From Acanthopleuribacter pedis (GTDB taxonomy: Bacteria > Acidobacteriota > Holophagae > Acanthopleuribacterales > Acanthopleuribacteraceae): DNA of 64,000 nucleotides. Location of the stretch: contig NZ_JAFREP010000007.1 of the NCBI RefSeq assembly GCF_017377855.1, positions 335,277 to 399,276 of the forward strand. The letters are read 5' to 3'. Positions 24,955 through 33,292 of the stretch are shown in pieces. Made by a program: the position numbers and the translations under genes. The first letter of the stretch is position 1. Each line of letters starts with the position of its first letter. The notes under the pieces were generated by a model, which had not been told where the DNA came from, did no database searches, and saw only the letters and a list, made by a program, of their open reading frames with translations.

Positions 24955-26188
24955 GGGCAGAAGTCTCCTTGGGTGGGTCGGCCGAGGCGGGGGCTGCCTT
25001 GGGCGGCGGGTCAATCAGGATATCTTGCCATACCTCGAGTTTGCCGGCCACCGGACCATGCTCCAATTTCATGAGATATGCCACCAAAGGGAAAAAATCG
25101 ACCATGTCGGTTTTGGCGATGGTTGTGCCGGGTTTGAACGCGGGCCCGCGACCGAGACAGATGGTCGCCATGTCGGGATCGTCGATGGGGTAACCGTGGG
25201 CGCCGTAAACACGGGCGCCGCCGTCCACCAACACTTGGTAACCCTTGTCAAAAATTCCGATGATGTCGCCGGTTCGCGTGGGGTGCAAAGGGTGCGGGAA
25301 ATCGGCGCGCGCGTACCAGGTGAGAAAAGGCCGTTTCGGCAGGCCGGCCATCACCTGCTTCACCGTTGTGGCATCGTTTTTTTTGAGGAAAATATTGGTT
25401 TGGGTCCAGTTATGAACCAGGTGTTCCAGCAGCGCGGGCGCGATGCTTTTTTCGATTTCCTTGATGTTGATGCCTTTGCCGAAGAGGTCGGCCATGCCGT
25501 GATCGGACACGATCAAAAAATTGACCTGGTTGGCTTTCACTTGGGGCAGAGCCAGAATGTCGCCGACCACCTTGTCGAGTACCGCGATTTCCGCGGCGAC
25601 TTCTTTGCTGTTGGGTCCATGCATATGGCCCGCTTTGTCGGCATTGGGGAAATAAAGCAGCATGAGCTCGGGGCTGGGGTGGCGTTTCTCATCGAGCCAA
25701 CGCCGGAGTCGGTTGAGGCGGGTTTCGATGGGCGTGTTGCTTTTGTAGTTAAAAAAACGGTCGGGATGGCGGCCGCGCACCTCTGAGCCAACCCAGTAAT
25801 AGACGGCGGTTTTGCGGTTGTCCTTGCGGGCCAGTTCCCAGAGCATGGGCGCCTGGTACCAATAAGGGTCGTCAACCCCTTGGGGCGGCGAGGTATCGAA
25901 GGTTTTCCCGCTTTTCCGGTCAACCATTTGATTGGCCGCGATACCGTGTTGGGCGGGCGTCAGGCCGGTGATGAGGGTGACGTGGTTGGGAAAGGTCAGG
26001 GATGGATAGGCGGGACGTACCTTGTGAACGCGAAAACCCTCGGCAATGACGCGGTCCATATTGGGGGTGGGATGACGCTGCAGGTAATCCCAGCGAAAAC
26101 CATCGAAGCTGACGATGATGGTTTTGGCGGCGAAACAGGGGAGGGCTGAAACAAGGAAAAGGTGCAAACAGAGTTTTAGGACCTTCAA
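24947..26188 (-). CDS. Secreted nucleotide pyrophosphatase/phosphodiesterase (alkaline phosphatase superfamily)
   Basis: The 413-residue protein begins with a signal peptide (KVLKLCLHLFLVSALPCFAA). Metal and catalytic sites of the NPP family are visible: D29 in IVSFDGFRWD, the nucleophile T65 in YPSLTFPNH, DKAGHMHGP, SDHGM, and GAHGYPIDDPDM. It should hydrolyse phosphodiester or pyrophosphate bonds in the periplasm or outside. TTG at 26188 is chosen because AGGAG lies seven bases upstream and the signal peptide starts at once; the in-frame TTG at 26242 has no such site. It heads an operon with prepilin peptidase and a MATE transporter. Confidence 0.88.
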   Translation of the reverse strand: MKVLKLCLHLFLVSALPCFAAKTIIVSFDGFRWDYLQRHPTPNMDRVIAEGFRVHKVRPAYPSLTFPNHVTLITGLTPAQHGIAANQMVDRKSGKTFDTSPPQGVDDPYWYQAPMLWELARKDNRKTAVYYWVGSEVRGRHPDRFFNYKSNTPIETRLNRLRRWLDEKRHPSPELMLLYFPNADKAGHMHGPNSKEVAAEIAVLDKVVGDILALPQVKANQVNFLIVSDHGMADLFGKGINIKEIEKSIAPALLEHLVHNWTQTNIFLKKNDATTVKQVMAGLPKRPFLTWYARADFPHPLHPTRTGDIIGIFDKGYQVLVDGGARVYGAHGYPIDDPDMATICLGRGPAFKPGTTIAKTDMVDFFPLVAYLMKLEHGPVAGKLEVWQDILIDPPPKAAPASADPPKETSAHE

Positions 26189-26385
26189 AAACGTACTCCT
26201 ACGCGAGGGGATCGGGTTCGCGGTCGCATCCAGCTTAGCCAAGAACGACCGGGGATGCGATAGGAGATTGTGGCGGGCGATGGTTGCGGCGACGGAATCA
26301 AGGCCCGTTCAAGCAGGGGGCGGCGGATCGGCTTAAAGCGCGCCGATCAGGTTTTGGGAATGGTTCGGGGTCGGCTTGGCGGAGA

Positions 26386-28182
26386 TTAAGCCTCGTCCTC
26401 GTCATCATCCTCGCCGATCAGATGGGTGTAATCATTGGGTTGCAGCAGTTGGCGGAATGCCTTGAGGAAGGCCTCGCGGGTGTGATCGCCCGTGGGTCCC
26501 CCGGCGGGGTCGCTGATCAGGGTGGAAAGCTTCTTGAAATCCATGACACGGATCATGTGGTGGATGATCGGCAGGGAAGACGGGTTCATGGAAAGCTTGC
26601 GCAGGCCCAGCAGGATTAACAAACAGGCGTAAAGTGGGGACGACGCCATTTCGCCGCAGCAGCTTACGTCGATGCCTTTTTTGTTGGCGGCCTCAATGAC
26701 CGAGGACAACAAACGCACGAAGCCGGGGTGGAGCGGATCGTAAAGGTAACTGACATCGTCGTTGGCCCGGTCGATTGCTAGGAAGTACTGAATCAAGTCG
26801 TTGGTGCCGATGCTGAAGAAGGAAACCTCCTCGGCGAGGAGGTCGGCGACCATCGCGGCGGAGGGGACCTCAATCATCACACCGAGGGTGGGGTTCTCTT
26901 CAAAGGGAATGCCCTCGGCGCGTAACTCATCCATGACCTCGTTCAAAAAGTCGCGGGTGACGCGCCATTCGCGTACGCCGCTGATGAGCGGGAACATAAT
27001 GCGAATGTTTTTGTATTCTTTGGCGGCACGCAAAATGGCGCGCAACTGGGTACGGAATATATCCTTGCGGATCAAGCACAAGCGCACCCCACGGACGCCC
27101 ATCACCGGGTTCACTTCTTTCTCGCGCACAAATGCGCGGTTAAAGAACTTCTCGCCGCCGAGGTCCAGCGTGCGGATGGTGACGATGTCGTCGCCGACTT
27201 GTTTGGCGATTTGACAATAGGTGTCGTAGTGGGTTTCTTCCGTGGGGAGGGCGGGGTCGCAGGCTAAAAAGAGGAATTCGGTGCGGTACAGGCCGACGCC
27301 GCGCGCGCCGTTGGCGATGGCGCCGTTCATTTCCGTGGCCAGCTCGATGTTGGCAAGCAGTTCGATTTCCAAACCGTCGACACTGGTGGCCGGTTCGCTC
27401 AATTCGGCGCGGTAGTTTTCCTCTTCTTGTTTGTAGAGGTGAATCAGCTTGCGGTACTTCTGGAGGGTTTGCTCGTTGGGGTTCACAATCACCTTGCCGC
27501 TAAAGCTGTCGAGAATGACGGTCTGACCGCTTTTTACTCTTTTGGTAATGTCGTGTAGGCCGACCACGGCGGGTAAGTCCAGCGCCTTGGCGATAATCGC
27601 CGTATGGGTGGTTTGGCCGCCGAAGTCGGTGGCGAACCCATGGATGCGGGGATTGTCGAAATTGGTGATGTTGCTGGGCCCGAACTCGCTGCCAATGACG
27701 ATGACGTCTTGGCTTAAGTTGTCAAAACCAAAGTGTTTGTTGCGTTCGCCCATCAACACCTGAAGCACGCGTTTGCCGACGTCTTTGAGGTCGTTGCCGC
27801 GCTCGACAAAATAGGTGTCGCCCAGCGAGCTGAACTCGCGCAGGACGCGCATCAGCACTTGGCTGAACGCCCATTCGCAACTGCAGGAATTCGTGCGAAT
27901 GAATTTGATCGTTTCATTTTTGAGGGTGCCGTCGTCCAACAGCAGGATGTGGGTGTCGAAAATAAACGCGTGTTCTTCGCCGATCCGATCTTTGATCTGA
28001 TCCTTAATCGTGCGGATCTGGCCTTTGGCGCTATCCAGCGCACTTAAAAAACGCTGGATCTCTTCCTCGACCTGATCGGCGGAAATGGTTTCCTCAATTG
28101 TTACCGTTTCCTCATCCAGAATCACCAGCGCTTTCCCGATGACGATTCCGTTGGAAACACCGACACCCTTGAGCGTTTCCAT
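26386..28182 (-). CDS. ptsI: Phosphoenolpyruvate-protein phosphotransferase (PTS enzyme I)
   Basis: The 598-residue cytoplasmic enzyme takes phosphate from PEP and passes it to HPr. The phosphorylated His is H193 in GGQTTHTAIIA. The PEP-binding TIM-barrel has LYRTEFLFL, MGVRGVRLCL, MIEVPSAAM and SIGTNDLIQY, and the acid/base cysteine region reads CCGEMASS. Length is close to the usual 570-590. It is the last gene of an EIIA-HPr-EI operon, three bases after ptsH. The C-terminus is acidic (DDDEDEA). With no EIIB/EIIC gene nearby, a regulatory rather than a sugar-transport role is likely. Confidence 0.95.
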   Translation of the reverse strand: METLKGVGVSNGIVIGKALVILDEETVTIEETISADQVEEEIQRFLSALDSAKGQIRTIKDQIKDRIGEEHAFIFDTHILLLDDGTLKNETIKFIRTNSCSCEWAFSQVLMRVLREFSSLGDTYFVERGNDLKDVGKRVLQVLMGERNKHFGFDNLSQDVIVIGSEFGPSNITNFDNPRIHGFATDFGGQTTHTAIIAKALDLPAVVGLHDITKRVKSGQTVILDSFSGKVIVNPNEQTLQKYRKLIHLYKQEEENYRAELSEPATSVDGLEIELLANIELATEMNGAIANGARGVGLYRTEFLFLACDPALPTEETHYDTYCQIAKQVGDDIVTIRTLDLGGEKFFNRAFVREKEVNPVMGVRGVRLCLIRKDIFRTQLRAILRAAKEYKNIRIMFPLISGVREWRVTRDFLNEVMDELRAEGIPFEENPTLGVMIEVPSAAMVADLLAEEVSFFSIGTNDLIQYFLAIDRANDDVSYLYDPLHPGFVRLLSSVIEAANKKGIDVSCCGEMASSPLYACLLILLGLRKLSMNPSSLPIIHHMIRVMDFKKLSTLISDPAGGPTGDHTREAFLKAFRQLLQPNDYTHLIGEDDDEDEA

Positions 28183-28185
28183 AAG

Positions 28186-28455
28186 CTATTCCGATTCCTC
28201 AAATTTTGATTCAATCAATTGTTTGATGCGGTCAATGGCTTCGGTTTCATCTTTGCCGTGGGCCTTAACCGTAATCCACGAACCCTGATGGGCGGCCAAC
28301 ATTAACAAACCGAGGATGCTTTTGCCGTTTACCTCGTTGTCCCCCTTGGCCACCATGATTTCTGCTTCGAAACGGTGGGTTAGGTTGATCAACTTGGCCG
28401 CGGCTCGAGCGTGAAGCCCCTTTTTGTTGGTAATCTCGATTTGTTGACTAATCAT
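28186..28455 (-). CDS. ptsH: Phosphocarrier protein HPr
   Basis: The 89-residue protein carries the phosphorylatable H15 in KGLHARAAAKL and the regulatory site S46 in VNGKSILGLLML, the target of HPr kinase in organisms that have one. It accepts phosphate from enzyme I and hands it to the EIIA next door. It sits 8 bases after the EIIA gene and 3 bases before ptsI. Retention of both sites suggests dual regulation, though no hprK is seen in the window. Confidence 0.94.
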   Translation of the reverse strand: MISQQIEITNKKGLHARAAAKLINLTHRFEAEIMVAKGDNEVNGKSILGLLMLAAHQGSWITVKAHGKDETEAIDRIKQLIESKFEESE

Positions 28456-28463
28456 TTACCCAC

Positions 28464-28856
28464 CTACAGTAATTCGCTTGCAATGTAAATCGACTTCTGC
28501 GCCTGGTTTCGCAACTGGCGACCGGCATCGGCAATGGTAATGCCTTGTGGCAAGGTCATCGCCTTCACAATCATCGGGAGATTGACACCGGTTACAACCT
28601 CCACATGGTGGGGATTGTGGTAGGTGAGCGCGATATTGGTGGGCGTGCCGCCGAAAATATCGGTGAGCAACAGAACACCTTCGCCGCGATCTACTTGCTC
28701 AATCCGCTGCTTTAGGTGGAGTTTTGCCGCTTCTAAGTCTTGATCCCAGTCCACGCAGAAAAAACCAACCGCGTCGGACTTGCCAATGATCTTTTCGGCA
28801 GCCTCAATTAAGTGTTTGGCGACTTCGCCATGAGTCACCACAAGCGTACTAACCAT
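28464..28856 (-). CDS. PTS EIIA component, mannose/fructose (ManX) type
   Basis: The 130-residue single-domain protein has the phosphorylated H9 in VVTHGEVAKHL and the family block LTDIFGGTPTN, with the strand VEVVTGVNLPM. It lacks any EIIB domain. In many proteobacteria-like genomes a lone EIIA-Man with HPr and EI forms a regulatory PTS linked to nitrogen or carbon status; that reading is by analogy. It starts five bases after a short upstream ORF and has only a weak, distant ribosome site, so coupling to that ORF is possible. Confidence 0.9.
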   Translation of the reverse strand: MVSTLVVTHGEVAKHLIEAAEKIIGKSDAVGFFCVDWDQDLEAAKLHLKQRIEQVDRGEGVLLLTDIFGGTPTNIALTYHNPHHVEVVTGVNLPMIVKAMTLPQGITIADAGRQLRNQAQKSIYIASELL

Positions 28857-28860
28857 ATGT

Positions 28861-29037
28861 CTATTTCGTGCCTTTCTGTGGGGAATTCGAGTCTGGTTTC
28901 CGAATTTTTAGGTTGCGTGAGAACGTGGATCCCGGGTGTTCGTGCAGGTGCAGTTCGACCCGGCGGCCGATTGCGTTGAAACGCAGGGAGGAGGCAAGTT
29001 TTTGAATGGCGTTGAACACATGAGTAATCTGCATCAT
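28861..29037 (-). CDS. Short ORF upstream of the PTS operon, unknown function
   Basis: A 58-codon minus-strand frame starts with two ATGs (29037 and 29034) and stops four bases before the EIIA start. It would read MMQITHVFNAIQKLASS near its start, with later VELHLHEHPG and a basic C-terminus. Composition is natural and the spacing to EIIA suggests coupling, but no clear ribosome site precedes it. It could equally be an untranslated leader. No known family is recognised. Confidence 0.4.
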   Translation of the reverse strand: MMQITHVFNAIQKLASSLRFNAIGRRVELHLHEHPGSTFSRNLKIRKPDSNSPQKGTK

Positions 29038-29392
29038 AACGGGATCAATTTACTCGGTCAAGGGGCCGCACGCCTCAGCTTCCCGCCTTATTCTAAGTCA
29101 TACAGTCCAAATTCTGAACCGATGAGTTGGTGTCTGGGCCGAAAAAGATCGAATTTCGTTGTTTTTCGCAGATTTCGCGGTCGGGTCCCCCTGTGAAGGA
29201 GGCGGCTTATACTGAGGCGGCAAGGGAGGAATTTCCAAAAACGGGGGTTCAAGGCGGGCCGCTTTTCTTAAGTGAAGTTTTCATATCCCCTGGGCCGGCT
29301 TTTTAGCGAAAAGCGCTGTTTCCGCTCTTTTTGGGTGAGCTAGGTGGGGCGATCATCGCTTGTGATCGCCCCGAATTGGTGGATGAGTCTGC
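29038..29392. other. Intergenic region with a hairpin past the flavoprotein gene
   Basis: GGGGCGATCA (29346-29355), a 7-base loop and TGATCGCCCC (29363-29372) form a perfect 10-bp stem 20 bases beyond the stop of the flavoprotein gene, probably its transcript end, although no clear T-run follows. The rest should contain the promoter of the PTS operon; no boxes could be assigned. Confidence 0.5.
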
Positions 29393-30724
29393 TTAACGGG
29401 CCGCCAGTACTTGGTCGCGCCAGGTAGCGAAGTCGCCGCCGTAGCCGCGTTCTTCCTGCAGTTTTTTCACCGCGTCTCGGGCTGTCGCCTGTTGTTCCTC
29501 ACTTTGGGGGCTGATCCCTTTTAAGTAAGCTTCCAGTTTGGCGACGCTTTCTTTGGCCAATTCCGCTTGGCTTTTAAAAAGCTGCTCGAAATCAACGGCA
29601 TCGCCGTTGATATTCGCGGTGACCACTTTCGATAAACGCTGGGCGTTTTTCATCGAATCCTTGATATTGCCGCGTCCGGTGATGGCGTTGCCCACCAAGT
29701 AGACGCCTGGATCGGCGGCCAACTCACCGGTGAAGGCATTGTCCGTGTCGTACAACTCACCCCGCATGGCCACTCCCTTGATTTCTTCCGGGATGCTGCC
29801 GATACTGCTGATGATTTGCCGGCACGCGATGGTTTCGGTTTCGCCGGTAGCCGAAAAACGACCGTCTTTATACTGGTTCACACCCAGGGTGAGTTTGCGG
29901 ATGCCGCCGTCCACGACCTCGACCGCGGTAGGTGAACGCAGTTCGTGAACCTCAAAGCCGTATTTGCGGCGGCAGTTGTCGATCAGCTTGATGCGGACTT
30001 TTTCGGCTTTGGCCAGCTTGTCTTCGCTGGGGTTGTCGGGCATGGGGACCAGCGGCATGTCGATGATCCGTTTGCGGTAGAACAGGCGCGCGGGTTGGAT
30101 GCCGAGTTGCGCGAAATCAAGGCCGTGGCGTTCCAGTTCGGAAAAAATGCCCTTGTGCTCCATGTGCAGCAAATCGCAGGTCACGCCGTGTTCGGCGGCG
30201 GCGCGTTTGGTGAGTTCGAACATGCAAATTTTGGCGACATCGATGGAGGCGAGCCCGCCGCCGATGACGGCCGCGCCGGGTTCAATGCGGTAGGTTCTGC
30301 CGGAGAAATTGGCCTCGTGTTGGTGGTTAAACCAATAAACCAAAGGGTTTTGGTAGAGGAAGGAATCGTCGGTCACCGCGTCGATGCCGTCGACGCGCAG
30401 CCCGCGGTCGCGCCAGGCGCCCGTCGCGAGCACGACCAGGGGTAAACCGAGGTCGCCGCGCAGTTTCACCAGGGTGACATCCTCGCCGAGTTTGCAAGAG
30501 GGGACGAAATGGATGTTGGGATGGCTGAGTTTGGTGTCGATGTTCTTTTTCTCGCGGATTTGAAGTTTCTCGTGCCAAATGGGCAGGCCGTCTTCAATTT
30601 TTCCGTAGGGCAGAGGGTTTTGTTCAAAAACGGCGACTTCCATGCCGAGTTCGGCCAAGCCGTGGGCGATTTCGGAGCCCGCGCAAGCGCCGCCGACGAC
30701 GGCCACAAAGTGAGATGGGTTCAT
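29393..30724 (-). CDS. FAD-dependent NAD(P)H oxidoreductase, ferredoxin-NADP+ reductase / FprA-like
   Basis: The 443-residue protein begins with a FAD-binding Rossmann motif, VVGGACAGSEIAHGLAE, in which the usual GxGxxG reads GGACAG. An NADP-binding motif VIGGGLASIDVAK follows mid-protein, and the C-terminal FAD contact VYLVGNAITGRGNIKDSM is recognisable. The arrangement resembles adrenodoxin reductase/FprA-type enzymes, which pass electrons between NADPH and ferredoxin. ATG 30724 follows AGGA at about seven bases; the in-frame GTG at 30820 extends upstream without support. It stands alone, and its electron partner is not in the window. Confidence 0.82.
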   Translation of the reverse strand: MNPSHFVAVVGGACAGSEIAHGLAELGMEVAVFEQNPLPYGKIEDGLPIWHEKLQIREKKNIDTKLSHPNIHFVPSCKLGEDVTLVKLRGDLGLPLVVLATGAWRDRGLRVDGIDAVTDDSFLYQNPLVYWFNHQHEANFSGRTYRIEPGAAVIGGGLASIDVAKICMFELTKRAAAEHGVTCDLLHMEHKGIFSELERHGLDFAQLGIQPARLFYRKRIIDMPLVPMPDNPSEDKLAKAEKVRIKLIDNCRRKYGFEVHELRSPTAVEVVDGGIRKLTLGVNQYKDGRFSATGETETIACRQIISSIGSIPEEIKGVAMRGELYDTDNAFTGELAADPGVYLVGNAITGRGNIKDSMKNAQRLSKVVTANINGDAVDFEQLFKSQAELAKESVAKLEAYLKGISPQSEEQQATARDAVKKLQEERGYGGDFATWRDQVLAAR

Positions 30725-31197
30725 AACAGGTCCTCGCTGCAAAGTTGGGGTGATCAACGGGACGAAGCAGGGACGGGTTTTTTGGCAGTTGCGCGGTCTG
30801 GCCGCACCATGGAACACCACGGGAAGGTGGGGGAACGCTTTCCAGGCGTCCTAGGACCGGAGGCTTGTCGCTTCCGGGCGTTTGCCGAATCGACCGGCCG
30901 GAGGAGGGGGAATTCTGAAGATCAGGACTGGAGCAGAGCATTCGTCGCGCGTTGGGTGGGCGCATTATAGCACTAGGAACTTATGGAGGTACCATTGCTT
31001 TCAAGCCGTGGAGAGTAAGGATGAACCCGGTTTTTCCATGCTGGGATGCCGTGTGACGGCCCTCGTTTTTTAGAAAACGGGATCAATACGGGGCGGAGCG
31101 ATGGGGGGGGGGCTGCTCGGTGTGGCCTGATTTCGCGCATTGGTGAACGACCGGATGTTTTGGTGCGGAACGGTTTGGGGATCTGAGATCGCAATCT
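30725..31197. other. Intergenic region, no gene seen
   Basis: About 470 bases contain a run of ten G (near 31105) and no convincing open frame. The promoter of the flavoprotein gene and the transcript end of the propeller gene should lie here. Confidence 0.4.
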
Positions 31198-32256
31198 CTA
31201 TTCCTCTGAGGCGCGTGTTTGATCCATTCCTCGGTTGTACAAGCGCATGATGCCGTTGCTGCTAACCAGGAGCAACCAGTCGCCGGCTTCAATGACTTGA
31301 CTTTGGGCTTCGCCGAGGTTTTGGCGGGCGACCTGGTTGCGGTTGCTGTCGAAGTAAATAATGTCTTCGGTAAGGGAGGGGACCAGCAGGCAGGCGTGAT
31401 CGGACCAGCGAACCAGTGCCATGGGACGGCCTTTAAGGCGCAAGGCCTTGAGCTGGCGGCCCCTTGGGCCGTAAGCGTAGAGGCGGCGGCCCTGGGTGGC
31501 GACGACCAAGAGGTCGCGCGTGCGTTTGGCGAAATTTTGGGTCAGCCACAGCGGTTTGGTGTTGATGTCGATGTAGAACTCGCGCGACCACTGTTGGGTG
31601 CGTGCGTTGCTGAGAATGGTGAGGTTCCCGCCGCGATAGGCCAGGGCCCACTCGCCGCCCGGTCCCAGGCTAACCGCCTGGAGAATGCGCTGCTTCGGCT
31701 CTAGAAAAATGCGTTTGTTTTCCTTGGCGGGGTTCCACAGCATAATTTCGCCGTTTTCCTGGGCGATCAAAATGCGGTCACCCCAGGGTTCCGTATGGGC
31801 GATGGTGCTGGGTCGGCTGCTGCTGTATTCGGCAACACCGGCCTGAGCGTCGCGCAGTTCGAGGAGTGCGTCGCGCACGTAAACCATCGAATCACCAAAA
31901 ACCACCGGGGCCAGGGTCGGGGGCGGTACTTCTTGTTGCCAGGTGAAGTCGCCCCGGTCGTCGACCCGTCCCAGGCGCTGTTTGCCGTCGTGAACCCAAA
32001 GTTTTTGTTCCGGCCCGAGGAAGGCCCAGACCGGTTCAAAGGCCAAGGTATAGTTGACCAGCGGGTTGCCCTTGGCGTCGAAAATAAAGACGCCGGCCCC
32101 GCGAAAGACCAAGCTTTCCCCGTTTTCGCGCAGGAGCGAGCGGTTTGATTGGAACGCCAATTCCCAAGTACTGACCGGTTCGGGAACCGTTAACGGCGCC
32201 GATTTTTCCGCGGGACGGAACAGGAAGGCGAGCAAAAGCAGGGAAATGGGGGTCAT
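31198..32256 (-). CDS. Secreted beta-propeller-like protein of unknown function
   Basis: The 352-residue protein starts MTPISLLLLAFLFRP, a plausible signal peptide. The rest is repeated beta-rich blades of about 40 residues with patterns such as VFIFDAKGNPLVNYTL, VWAFLGPEQKLWVHDG and RLYAYGPRGRQLKAL, reminiscent of PQQ/WD-type propellers. ATG 32256 is preferred over ATG 32271 because GGAG lies nine bases before it. No catalytic residues or partner genes are recognisable. Confidence 0.65.
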   Translation of the reverse strand: MTPISLLLLAFLFRPAEKSAPLTVPEPVSTWELAFQSNRSLLRENGESLVFRGAGVFIFDAKGNPLVNYTLAFEPVWAFLGPEQKLWVHDGKQRLGRVDDRGDFTWQQEVPPPTLAPVVFGDSMVYVRDALLELRDAQAGVAEYSSSRPSTIAHTEPWGDRILIAQENGEIMLWNPAKENKRIFLEPKQRILQAVSLGPGGEWALAYRGGNLTILSNARTQQWSREFYIDINTKPLWLTQNFAKRTRDLLVVATQGRRLYAYGPRGRQLKALRLKGRPMALVRWSDHACLLVPSLTEDIIYFDSNRNQVARQNLGEAQSQVIEAGDWLLLVSSNGIMRLYNRGMDQTRASEE

Positions 32257-32362
32257 TGGGGCTAGCTCCATGGCCGGTGGGGCGGGCTGTCGCCTCGCCG
32301 GGGTCAGTGCGTTGTGAACGCATGGGCATCATACCTAAAAGGCTCGAACCATGAGGATCATT

Positions 32363-32398
32363 TTTGTCAAAGATCGGGCACCGCCTGGTTTTGACAAA
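32363..32398. promoter_or_regulatory. 9-bp inverted repeat in the divergent region before ybeY
   Basis: TTTGTCAAA (32363-32371) and TTTGACAAA (32390-32398) are perfect inverted copies 18 bases apart, placed between the divergent propeller and ybeY genes. The second arm contains a TTGACA box pointing towards ybeY, but no good -10 box follows. It may be an operator or a hairpin. Confidence 0.35.
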
Positions 32399-32674
32399 GA
32401 GGCACCGGGGGGTGTGATGCGGTTGGGCTGTGGTTAGGTCTTTTAAATGGAGTGGCTTGGTGGGGGCGGGTTCGGTCCTTTGGGCAATTTTGCCGTTTGT
32501 CCTTTCGCGACACTTTGTGGCCGGTTGACCGCCTCGTTTCGCCGCCCGTTTGTCAGGGAATTGGGTACGTCGCTTGCATATTTTCTCACGGTTCCACATA
32601 TTTAATGGAGATAGCTCGGCAAAACTGATATATTCGCGGCTCAAGCGCTATTTTTAAGGTGCGATACTTAACCC

Positions 32675-33121
32675 ATGATCACGGAAGCGAGACAAATTGA
32701 TTACCAATGGGAGGCGGACGATTCCGAACCGCCCGATGCGCGTGTTTTACCCTTTGTCCACGCCCTTTTTGACCGGTTGTCTCTTGACACCGGAGAGCTT
32801 TCGATTCTCGTGACGGACGACGCGTCCGTACACCGCCTTAATGTCGCATACCGCAACAAAGACCGTACCACCGATGTTCTGTCCTTTCCCGCGCCGGCCC
32901 CATTGGGCGACGGCCCGCGCCATTACGGCGATATCGTGATTGCCGCCGGTCAATGTAAACGCCAGGCCGAAGAAATTGGGCAACCCGCGGCTGTTGAATT
33001 GCGTTTCCTTATCCTGCACGGCTTTTTGCACCTACTCGGTTACGATCACGAAACCGACGACGGCGAAATGCTGGCCCTTCAGGACCAACTCAAAGGTGAG
33101 TTGGGGCAGTTTTTCTCATGA
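32675..33121 (+). CDS. ybeY: Endoribonuclease YbeY (rRNA maturation factor)
   Basis: The 148-residue protein carries the zinc-binding signature HGFLHLLGYDH (H115, H119, H125) and the conserved RTTDVLSFP and GDIVIA segments. YbeY is a metal-dependent RNase needed for 16S rRNA 3' processing and ribosome quality control. Length matches the family. The CorC-type gene follows after 170 bases, a common bacterial pairing. Confidence 0.95.
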   Translation: MITEARQIDYQWEADDSEPPDARVLPFVHALFDRLSLDTGELSILVTDDASVHRLNVAYRNKDRTTDVLSFPAPAPLGDGPRHYGDIVIAAGQCKRQAEEIGQPAAVELRFLILHGFLHLLGYDHETDDGEMLALQDQLKGELGQFFS

Positions 33122-33292
33122 TAGGACGATCGATCAACTGCAATGCATGGTTACCGGCCGTGTCGTCGCTTTGCGGCGATGCGCGGTTGGCTTGTGGATC
33201 GGTTGTCATTCTGTTGTTTGATGTTTGGTTCCGTTCTTGGGTTCGCCGCTCCCGGCGACAGCCACATTTTTCATCGAAGGGGATAGATCACC

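Noticed and set aside
32036..32644. 202-codon minus-strand frame overlapping the secreted propeller gene start
   Set aside because: It lies in another frame of the same DNA and crosses the divergent promoter region; composition is unnatural.
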